A stretch of 64,000 bases of DNA from positions 1-64,000 of the forward strand of contig CAIJRD010000008.1 in the NCBI GenBank assembly GCA_903822975.1, given 5' to 3'. The notes under the pieces were generated by a model that saw only the letters and a list, made by a program, of their open reading frames with translations, made no database searches and was not told the origin of the DNA. The stretch comes from an uncultured Sinobacteraceae bacterium. GTDB lineage: Bacteria; Pseudomonadota; Gammaproteobacteria; Nevskiales; Nevskiaceae. Positions 45,338 through 52,390 of this stretch are shown here, piece by piece. How positions within the stretch are numbered: position 1 is the stretch's first letter; every line of letters starts with the position of its first letter. The translations under genes were made by a program, and so were the position numbers.

Positions 45338-46626
45338 GCACTCCGAACCCACAAGCAGCTTCAGCCAACGGCAACTCGCGTCGCCGCGGCCTGCTGATTC
45401 TCGGCGCCGTCGTCATCGTTTGCGGAATTGCTTACGCCGCCTACTTCTTCCTGTACGCGCGCTACTACGAAAGCACCGACGACGCCTACGTCAACGGCGA
45501 CGTCGTGCAGGTCACCAGCGAAGTGCCGGGAACCGTCATCGCGCTGCACATCGACGATACGCAAGCCGTGCAAGCCGGCGCGCCGCTGCTGGAACTCGAC
45601 CCGGCCGACGCCCAGGTGGCCGTCGCCAATGCCGAGGCCGATCTCGCGCGCGCCGTGCGGCAGGTCCGCGGCCTGTTCGCTCAGGGCCAGCAGCTGCGCG
45701 CGCAGATCGATCAGCGTCAACAAGCGCTGCGCACCGCGGAATCGGATCTGAAGCGGCGCCAAAGCCTGCAGAGTGATGGCGCGATTTCCGGCGAGGAACT
45801 CTCGCATGCGCGCGACAACGTCACGTCGATGCGTGCGGCGGTGGCTGCGGCCAATGAGCAGCTCAGCCAGACCGTCGCGCAAGTCGACGGCACCACGATC
45901 GCCAACCATCCGCAGGTGCTGGCCGCAGCGGCCGCCGTGCGCAACGCAGCGCTGGCGCTGCGTCGCACGAAGATCACCGCACCGGTCGGCGGCGTCATCG
46001 CCAAACGCTCGGTGCAGGTCGGCCAGCGCGTCGCTGCGGGCACCCCGCTGCTCGCAGTGGTTCCGCTCGACGATGTGTGGATCGATGCGAACTTCAAGGA
46101 AGTTCAGCTCGAACACATGCGGGCCGGTCAACCGGTCACCGTGCATGCCGATGTGTATGGCAACGACGTGACCTATCACGGCCGTCTCGCCGGTCTCGCC
46201 GCCGGTAGTGGCAACGCCTTCGCCTTGTTGCCGGCGCAGAACGCCTCCGGCAACTGGATCAAGATCGTGCAGCGACTGCCGGTGCGCATCCTGCTGGATC
46301 CGCAAGAGCTGAAAAACAGCCCGCTGCGAGTCGGTTTGTCGACCAGTGTCCGCATCGATATTCGCGATACCAGCGGGCCGTTGGTGGCCACGGCCGTGCG
46401 TAATACGCCGCAGCCCACACAGGACAGTGTCGGCGACGATCCGGCTGTGGCCGCGCGCATCGCCGAGATCATCTCGGCAAATGCGGGCACACCGCCGGCT
46501 GCACCGCAGAAGGTCAGCGCACGCGCGAGACCGCGCGGCCTTGAGCACAACGAGGCGGCGGTGTCGGAAGACAATCCCGGCAGCGACGAAGCGGTACAAG
46601 CTGCGAGCGCGGCCGGCCAGCCGTGA
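45334..46626 (+). CDS. EmrA-type membrane fusion protein
   Basis: A 430-residue HlyD-family adaptor with one N-terminal transmembrane helix (RRRGLLILGAVVIVCGIAYAAYFFLYARYYE), the biotinyl-lipoyl-like STDDAYVNGDVVQVTSEVPG domain, and a long alpha-hairpin (about 85-200). The later KITAPVGGVIAKR and VWIDANFKEVQL motifs are typical of EmrA. The C-terminal 60 residues are Ala/Pro/Arg-rich and weakly conserved. It links the EmrB-like pump to the outer-membrane channel and overlaps both neighbours by four bases. Confidence 0.93.
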   Translation: MSTPNPQAASANGNSRRRGLLILGAVVIVCGIAYAAYFFLYARYYESTDDAYVNGDVVQVTSEVPGTVIALHIDDTQAVQAGAPLLELDPADAQVAVANAEADLARAVRQVRGLFAQGQQLRAQIDQRQQALRTAESDLKRRQSLQSDGAISGEELSHARDNVTSMRAAVAAANEQLSQTVAQVDGTTIANHPQVLAAAAAVRNAALALRRTKITAPVGGVIAKRSVQVGQRVAAGTPLLAVVPLDDVWIDANFKEVQLEHMRAGQPVTVHADVYGNDVTYHGRLAGLAAGSGNAFALLPAQNASGNWIKIVQRLPVRILLDPQELKNSPLRVGLSTSVRIDIRDTSGPLVATAVRNTPQPTQDSVGDDPAVAARIAEIISANAGTPPAAPQKVSARARPRGLEHNEAAVSEDNPGSDEAVQAASAAGQP

Positions 46627-48182
46627 GCGGGCCTGCTACTCAAAGCGCAGCGGCGCCCGCGCCGCTGATCGGCGGCGCGAAGGCGATCACCGCGCTGGCG
46701 CTGGCGCTCGGCACCTTCATGCAGGTGCTGGATACGACGATTGCCAATGTCTCGATCCCGACGATCGCCGGCAACCTCGGCGTCAGCACCAACCAGGGCA
46801 CCTGGGTGATCACCTCGTTCGCGGTCGCGAACGGCGTCTCGGTACCCTTGACCGGTTGGCTGATGCAGCGCTTTGGTGTGGTGCGGACGTTTGTGATGTC
46901 GGTGCTGCTGTTCACGATCGCCTCGTTCCTGTGCGGCGTCGCCTGGAGTCTGCCCTCGCTGATTGCGTTCCGCGTGCTGCAAGGCGCGGTGTCGGGGCCG
47001 ATGATTCCCGGCAGCCAGGCGCTACTGATCAACATTTTCGGTCCCGCCAAACGCGGCACCGCGCTCGCGCTGTGGTCGATGACGACACTGGTGGCGCCGA
47101 TCGCCGGGCCGATTCTCGGCGGCTACATTTCGGACAACTACATCTGGCCCTGGATCTTCTTCATCAATATTCCGGTCGGCCTGTTCTGCGTGTTCATCTG
47201 CTGGACCAATCTGAAGGCGCATGAAACGCCGACGCGCAAGCTGCCGATCGATCGCGTCGGTTTCGCGCTGCTGTTCGTCTGGGTTGGCGCGCTGCAGATC
47301 ATGCTCGACAAGGGCAAGGATCTCGATTGGTTCGAGAACACGCAGGTGGTGATTCTGGCGATCGTGACGCTGATCGCATTCGTCGCCTGGCTGATCTGGG
47401 AATTGAACGAGAAACAGCCGATCGTCGATCTCTCGCTGTTCCGCTCGCGCAGCTTCACCCTCGGCTGCGTCGCGCTGTGCCTGGGATATGCGGTGTTCTT
47501 CGGCAACGTGGTGCTGATGCCGCTGTGGCTGCAGTCATACGTCGGCTACACCGCGACCTGGGCCGGACTGGTTGCGGCACCCAGTGGTGTGGTGGCGGTA
47601 TTGGTATCACCCTTGATCGGGCGTCTGATGGGGCGCTATGACGCTCGCCTGTTCGCCACCGCTTCGTTCGTGTTCTTCGCCATCTCCTACTTCATGCGCG
47701 CGCGCTACACCGCGGATTCCAGCTTTGGCGCATTCGTGATGCCGCTGCTCGTGCAGGGTGTCGCGATGGGGCTGTTCTTCGTGGCGATGCTGGCGATTGC
47801 GTTCGACGGATTGCCGCCGGAGAAAGTGCCGGCAGCATCGGGCTTATCGAATTTTCTGCGCATCACCGGCGGCAGCTTTGCAACCTCGTTGACGACGACG
47901 TTCTGGGATCGACGCGAGGCGCTGCATCAGTCGCGCCTGGCGGAATCCGTGAACGTCTACGCGCCGGCGTACCAGCAATCGCTGGGACAGTTGCATGCGC
48001 TCGGCCTCAACGATCAGGCAGCAGCGGGCACGATGACGCGTGCAATGATCGGACAAGGCTATCTGCTGTCGTCGCTCGACCTGTTCTATTTCTCGGCCTG
48101 GCTCGCGGTCGCGTTGATTCCGCTGTGCTGGCTGGTCCGGCGACCGGCAGGCGGTGGTGCAGCCGTGGCGGCCGCAGACTAG
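46623..48182 (+). CDS. EmrB-type MFS drug efflux transporter (DHA2 family)
   Basis: A 519-residue 14-helix major facilitator. The DHA2 signature LDTTIANVSIPTIAGNLG is near the N-terminus, followed by TWVITSFAVANGVSVPLTGWL and RVLQGAVSGPMIPGSQALL. It starts at GTG, overlapping the emrA stop. It probably exports hydrophobic toxic compounds through the EmrA-OMF complex. It ends the four-gene operon. Confidence 0.93.
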   Translation: MSGPATQSAAAPAPLIGGAKAITALALALGTFMQVLDTTIANVSIPTIAGNLGVSTNQGTWVITSFAVANGVSVPLTGWLMQRFGVVRTFVMSVLLFTIASFLCGVAWSLPSLIAFRVLQGAVSGPMIPGSQALLINIFGPAKRGTALALWSMTTLVAPIAGPILGGYISDNYIWPWIFFINIPVGLFCVFICWTNLKAHETPTRKLPIDRVGFALLFVWVGALQIMLDKGKDLDWFENTQVVILAIVTLIAFVAWLIWELNEKQPIVDLSLFRSRSFTLGCVALCLGYAVFFGNVVLMPLWLQSYVGYTATWAGLVAAPSGVVAVLVSPLIGRLMGRYDARLFATASFVFFAISYFMRARYTADSSFGAFVMPLLVQGVAMGLFFVAMLAIAFDGLPPEKVPAASGLSNFLRITGGSFATSLTTTFWDRREALHQSRLAESVNVYAPAYQQSLGQLHALGLNDQAAAGTMTRAMIGQGYLLSSLDLFYFSAWLAVALIPLCWLVRRPAGGGAAVAAAD

Positions 48183-48281
48183 TACGCGGCGAGGCTTGCG
48201 ACGATCGCGCGACAGCGCTGATGCCTAGAGTGACAGTGACAGCTGTGGCGAGCGCAGCTTGCAGATGCGCTGCGAGCGCTT

Positions 48282-49010
48282 TCAACGTTTGATCGACACT
48301 TCGATGCCGGCCGTATAGGGCAGCGTGATCGCGCAGTAGCCGTTCGCCGGATTGCGCAGCCAGTCGGCAGCCGCCGGCCAGCGCCGGATGCGATCGACGA
48401 TGACCGCACCGCCGCTGCGCAGTCGCGAATGCAGCCTGCGGATCAGCGACAGCGGCGAGCCGAGCGCGGCACTCGGATGGCCGTCGATGAACAGCAGATC
48501 GATCGGTTCATCAATCCGCGACAGCTCCTCGCAAACCGCGCCTTCTCGAATGTCCACATAGCGTGCGACCGCCGCGCTGCGTAGCAGTGCACGTGCCGCG
48601 TGCGCGTGTGCGGCGACCGGTTCCAGGCCGATGACGCCGCGATCGCCGCTGCGACGTCCCTGCTCGCGCAGCGCGCAGGCGAGCCAGACCGCAGCAACGC
48701 CTTGCGAGGTTCCGAGTGCAATCACCAGACGCGCATCGAGCATTCGGGTCACTTGGTTCAGCAGCGCGCCGCGTGCCGCACTGATCGGCGACGGCAGGCG
48801 TCCCGGTATCGCGGACATTGCGATATCGGCGAAGTTTCGCAATCCCGGCACGCGCGTATCGCCGTAGACGCGCATCAGGCAGGCCTGCGCGGCACTGCTG
48901 TGCAGCAGCGACAGCGGATCACCGCTGCGTGCGCTGCGACGATCGCCGCCACCGAGTTCAATGGCGTCGGAGAGAACATCTGCTTCCTCAGTGAAAGGCC
49001 CGAAATCCAT
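48282..49010 (-). CDS. Class I SAM-dependent methyltransferase-like protein, hemP-linked
   Basis: A 242-residue protein with a Rossmann methyltransferase core of the O-methyltransferase/Methyltransf_24 type. Motif I appears as VIALGTSQGVAAVWLACAL, motif II as GVIGLEPVAAHAHAARALL, and DLLFIDGHPSAALGSP is the typical acidic strand and loop. The N-terminal 80 residues are helical and unassigned. It starts nine bases after the degenerate HAD gene, so the two are one operon, downstream of hemP on the same strand. Its substrate is unknown; a heme- or iron-related role is suggested only by position. Confidence 0.8.
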   Translation of the reverse strand: MDFGPFTEEADVLSDAIELGGGDRRSARSGDPLSLLHSSAAQACLMRVYGDTRVPGLRNFADIAMSAIPGRLPSPISAARGALLNQVTRMLDARLVIALGTSQGVAAVWLACALREQGRRSGDRGVIGLEPVAAHAHAARALLRSAAVARYVDIREGAVCEELSRIDEPIDLLFIDGHPSAALGSPLSLIRRLHSRLRSGGAVIVDRIRRWPAAADWLRNPANGYCAITLPYTAGIEVSIKR

Positions 49011-49019
49011 CGCGCACTC

Positions 49020-49793
49020 CTAGTTGAGGTTGAGGCTGACGCTGGCGTGCGTGCGCGGCGCGTCATTCGATTGTGTTCGCGCCGCACTACACGTCGGCCA
49101 GCGTTCGAGTTCGAAGCCGACGTCCGGCAGATCCGCGGCAATTGCGGCGGGCCGAAGCTGCAACAGAATCGGTAGCGGTGTGCGCCCGTAGCCCAGCGCG
49201 ATCGTGCGCAGATTAAGTGCTTGCGCGGCCTTCAGCTCTAGCGGGTGATCGCTCAACAGCGCCCAGCGCGATGGCGGCGCACCGCTGCCGGCGACCAATT
49301 GCCGGATCAGGTGCGGCCGCACGCCGGCAGACTCCGCCACCTCGCTGCTGAATATCGAACGCACGAAGCGGCCGAGGCCATGGGCATCGAGCAGGCGCGC
49401 CGCAGCCGCCGCGCCGATGTGCGTCAGGTAGTGCAGTTCACAGCTTTCAGTGAGTTGCTGCATCAAGGCGAGCGCGCCGCGACGCAGCCGGCAGCCATAG
49501 CGGCCATGCTCATCGAAATGCGCGTCGTAATACTCACGCGCCTGCGCGAGCCGCCGCACATCACGGCAGTTCATCAGGATCGCCAGCGTTTCGTGCAACG
49601 GCGTGCGCGGCGACCAATGCCGAAACGCATGCGGCGGCGCCTCGACCCTCATGCATTGCAGCGCGTGTCGCAGGCTCTGCTGAACTCCGATCGTGGGATC
49701 GAGCAGCAGATTCTCGATATCGACGATCAGCAGACGCGGCGCTGGTTCGGCGCGCTGTTCGCACGGCGGGAGCGGAAGCCGTTGTACGCTCAT
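49020..49793 (-). CDS. HAD-superfamily-like protein with altered catalytic motifs
   Basis: A 257-residue protein of haloacid dehalogenase topology. Motif I reads LLIVDIENLLLD, where most phosphatases have DxDGT, so the first Asp is kept and the second is Glu. YLTHIGAAAAARLL occupies motif II; the motif III region has GVRPHL with no Lys-Pro; motif IV reads LLSDHPLELKAAQALNLRTIALGYG, with SDH instead of GD. Some activity may be lost or changed. It lies between hemP (276 bases upstream) and the methyltransferase gene (nine bases downstream), all on the minus strand. Confidence 0.78.
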   Translation of the reverse strand: MSVQRLPLPPCEQRAEPAPRLLIVDIENLLLDPTIGVQQSLRHALQCMRVEAPPHAFRHWSPRTPLHETLAILMNCRDVRRLAQAREYYDAHFDEHGRYGCRLRRGALALMQQLTESCELHYLTHIGAAAAARLLDAHGLGRFVRSIFSSEVAESAGVRPHLIRQLVAGSGAPPSRWALLSDHPLELKAAQALNLRTIALGYGRTPLPILLQLRPAAIAADLPDVGFELERWPTCSAARTQSNDAPRTHASVSLNLN

Positions 49794-50069
49794 GACCGTG
49801 CGATCGAATTGCGGATAGGGCGGCAGTGCGGCGCAGCTTTGGCACGTGGACCCTGCGAGACAGCGAATGCTTGCATCTCAGCCTCCGGCGGCTTGCGCCG
49901 CGGCGATCGTCAAACGGTTGGTCGATCACCCTCGCTGGCTGGACAGCACTGGCGGGCTGGGCGTGTGGTGCCGCATCCGGCGTTGTGATCGCCGGCACTT
50001 CGTTTCACGGTGCAGCTCATCAACATCGGGCCGCTCAGCGAACGCGAGCCTGCGGCGTCGATGCCGGAT

Positions 50070-50300
50070 TTACTTGGTCAGAATCAACTTGCCGCTGCGC
50101 GTCCAGCGCAGTCGATAACAGTCGGCGCCGTGATCGATCAGCAATTCGCGCTGGGCGCCGAACAGGGCGCGACTGTCGAGCCGCGCAAGCGCGCTGGTCG
50201 CCGATTGCGAGCGCTCCGGGGCTGCGTCACGCGCTGCAAACGGCTCACAGGAAGCCTTCGGGACTCGCTGCAGACTGGATGGCGGCTGATTCGATGACAT
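50070..50300 (-). CDS. hemP: Hemin uptake protein HemP
   Basis: A 76-residue protein ending in LDSRALFGAQRELLIDHGADCYRLRWTRSGKLILTK, the hallmark C-terminus of HemP. HemP is a small protein needed for or regulating heme uptake, usually encoded before a TonB-dependent heme receptor. Here no receptor follows in the window; the next same-strand genes are the HAD-like and methyltransferase genes. The only ATG is at 50300. A Fur box and strong promoter lie immediately upstream, consistent with iron control. Confidence 0.9.
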   Translation of the reverse strand: MSSNQPPSSLQRVPKASCEPFAARDAAPERSQSATSALARLDSRALFGAQRELLIDHGADCYRLRWTRSGKLILTK

Positions 50301-50306
50301 GCCGTT

Positions 50307-50335
50307 GATGATAATGATTCTTATTTGTATGTCAA
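50307..50335 (-). promoter_or_regulatory. Fur box overlapping the hemP promoter
   Basis: On the minus strand TTGACA (50335-50330) and TATCAT (50313-50308) are separated by 16 bases, a near-consensus sigma-70 promoter. The same stretch reads AAATAAGAATCATTATCATC, close to the Fur consensus (13 of 19 positions over 50310-50328). Iron-loaded Fur would block RNA polymerase. Counting about seven bases from the -10 box places the transcription start at or next to the hemP ATG at 50300, which predicts a leaderless message. Confidence 0.88.
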
Positions 50336-50519
50336 ACGCTCCTTACCCCATTCGCGCGCTTGCACGTCTGACGGCGGTGGCAATCGAAAGTAAAGGCACG
50401 CTTGCAAGCACATGCGTGCCCTTCTCACACTTTCGACAACGGCGCCGGTCGCGTCCATTCATTGCTCTGCGCAGCCTTCGGGTGCACCGCCGCGAACTGG
50501 CATCACGGTGCTGGCACAC

Positions 50520-50666
50520 CGCACACCGCAGACCGCGAACCACAAACTGCGAACTGCGAACTACAAACTGCGAACAGCGAACGGCGAACAGCGAACAGCG
50601 AACAGCGAACTGCGAACTGCGAACAGCGAACGGCGAACGGCGATCCGCAAACTGCGCACTGCGAGC
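50520..50666. repeat. 21-copy heptamer array (NGCGAAC)
   Basis: Exactly 147 bases divide into 21 tandem 7-bp units of form NGCGAAC. The first base varies freely (A, T, G or C), while GCGAAC is mostly constant; units at the edges are more diverged. It lies in the 606-base spacer between hemP and the MFS gene. Because 21 bases is three units, every frame repeats every seven codons, so long open frames here are artefacts. The rest of 50336-50906 shows no gene. Confidence 0.95.
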
Positions 50667-50906
50667 AGATCGCGCGGCGTCGCAGAGTCGACCAGGCCGC
50701 AGTAGCGGCACTGGCGCTATGCATCGCAATGACTTAGCTTCTCGCGCCGATCGAGTACGGCGGAGCGGAACTTGCAGCGCTTCAGCGGCTCCGATGCTGC
50801 GTTCATCTCACCAGGGCCGCAGCCGAGACCCGCGAGCGATCGGACATCTAGTTTCCGCCGCGCAGTCTGCTCGATCTTTCAACCGATCCAATAATCGATA
50901 CCACTC

Positions 50907-52085
50907 ATGCGCCTGCCATTGCTCGCTCTCGCCGTCGCCGCCTTCGCGATCGGCACCACCGAGTTCGTCATCATGGGTCTGGTGCCGGATGTCGCTGCCG
51001 ATCTCGGCGTAACCATCCCGCAGGCCGGACTGCTGATCTCGGGCTATGCGATGGGTGTCGTGATCGGTGGCCCCCTGCTGGCGATTGCCACCGTGCGGCT
51101 CGCACGGAAGACAGCGCTGCTGTGGCTGATGGGCTTGTTCATCGTCGGCAACCTGCTCTGCGCGCTCGCACCGACCTACGCCTGGCTGATGACCTCACGC
51201 GTGATTGCGTCGTTCTCGCACGGCTCCTTTTTCGGTAGCGCCGCACTGGTCGCAGCCTTCCTCGCGCCAGCCAATCAAAGCACACGCGCGATTGCCTTGA
51301 TGTTCAGCGGGCTGACCATCGCCAACATCGTCGGTGTGCCCTTGGGCACCCTGCTCGGCCAGGCCTATGGCTGGCGCGCGACGTTTTGGGCCGTGGCCGT
51401 GCTCGGCGTCATTGCTCTCGGCGCCATCGCGCGCTGGGTGCCGGCGGTGAATCTTCCGAGCGCCAGACTCGGTCGCGAACTCGGCGTATTGCGGCAGACA
51501 CAAGTCTGGCTGGCGCTATCGATGACGGTGTTCGGTTTCGGCGGTGTGTTCACCGTGTTCACGTTCATCACGCCAATGCTCGAACACGAAGCCGGCTTCG
51601 CACCGACCACGATGAGCTTGCTGTTGGGGCTGTTCGGGCTCGGCGCAACGGTCGGCACCTTGCTCGGTGGACGACTCGCCGACTGGAAACTGATGCCGGC
51701 GCTGATCACGCTGATGAGCATCCTGATCGTGCTGTATGTCGCCTTCGCCTGCGGCATGCACTGGCCATTCGCCGCAGTGCTGGGCGTGTTCGCGCTCGGT
51801 CTGTTCGGCTTCAGCGTCGGCCCCGGCCTGCAGGCACGCTCGCAACAGCAGGCGCGCGAAGCACCCCTGCTGGCCTCGACCCTGAACCAGAGCGCATTCA
51901 ACCTCGGCAACGCCGGTGGCGCCTTCCTCGGCGCGCAATTGCTCGCCGCAGGACGCAGCTATCCTTCACTGAGTCTCGCGGCTGCCCTTGTTACCGTCGC
52001 CGGCCTTGGGCTGACCTTGCTCAGCCGCCATCTCGAACGCCGCTCGATCGCAGCAAATACTGGGCTCTGCAGCAACACGGCGTGA
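50907..52085 (+). CDS. MFS transporter, DHA1 family (AraJ/YdhP-like)
   Basis: A 392-residue 12-helix transporter with the N-terminal FAIGTTEFVIMGLVPDVAADLGV motif of the AraJ/YdhP-type DHA1 subfamily. The loop after helix 2 has ATVRLARKTALLW. Members export sugars, nucleosides or drugs; the substrate here is unknown. The stop codon lies within a perfect 14-bp hairpin, which may end transcription. Confidence 0.88.
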   Translation: MRLPLLALAVAAFAIGTTEFVIMGLVPDVAADLGVTIPQAGLLISGYAMGVVIGGPLLAIATVRLARKTALLWLMGLFIVGNLLCALAPTYAWLMTSRVIASFSHGSFFGSAALVAAFLAPANQSTRAIALMFSGLTIANIVGVPLGTLLGQAYGWRATFWAVAVLGVIALGAIARWVPAVNLPSARLGRELGVLRQTQVWLALSMTVFGFGGVFTVFTFITPMLEHEAGFAPTTMSLLLGLFGLGATVGTLLGGRLADWKLMPALITLMSILIVLYVAFACGMHWPFAAVLGVFALGLFGFSVGPGLQARSQQQAREAPLLASTLNQSAFNLGNAGGAFLGAQLLAAGRSYPSLSLAAALVTVAGLGLTLLSRHLERRSIAANTGLCSNTA

Positions 52086-52111
52086 CACGCAGCGCGACGC
52101 TGCGTGTCACG
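52081..52111 (+). terminator. Perfect 14-bp hairpin overlapping the MFS stop codon
   Basis: The arms at 52081-52094 and 52098-52111 pair perfectly around a three-base loop. The TGA stop lies within the left arm. No U-tract follows, so it may act as a terminator or protect the mRNA 3' end. Confidence 0.65.
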
Positions 52112-52390
52112 CATTCGCTGCTCGAAAGCTGGCGCTTGCGAACGCCGCGCGCACGCGGGCCGCTTCGCACCGATCCGCGTGCGCGAACGGGTCGCGGCAA
52201 CGAATCGGCCGAAGCGGCTCGGCGCATGACGAGGCGTGCCTGAAACGGACGTCTAGTAAGGACGCCTAGTACGAACGCCTAGTACGGACATCGAACACAG
52301 GCGTCGGGTGCGGGCTTTTAGGCGGGCTTCGTGCGGATTTGTAGAGCAGGTTCTAGAGCAGGTTTCGAGAGCAGCTTTCTGAGCGGCCCT
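52112..52390. repeat. 13-bp degenerate tandem array (from 52247)
   Basis: Three clear units of 13 bp (GGACGCCTAGTAC-type) start at 52247, followed by more diverged 12-13 bp units (including AGAGCAGGTT-type repeats near 52350-52375) that reach the end of the DUF885 gene at about 52395. This is the downstream spacer between convergent genes (total gap 305 bases). No gene is visible. Confidence 0.75.

Noticed and set aside
49561..49998. Possible small gene between hemP and the HAD gene on the minus strand
   Set aside because: It is Arg/Ser-rich, overlaps the HAD gene out of frame and has no recognisable sequence features, so the 276-base gap was left without a gene.
50520..50666. CRISPR array interpretation of the heptamer repeat
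   Set aside because: Units are 7 bp with no spacers; there is no leader or cas gene in the window.
50343..50729. Arg/Phe/Ala-Val repeat protein across the 50.5-kb heptamer array
   Set aside because: A 7-bp repeat keeps every frame open and yields a seven-residue peptide period in each frame on both strands, so the pattern is an artefact of the DNA repeat.
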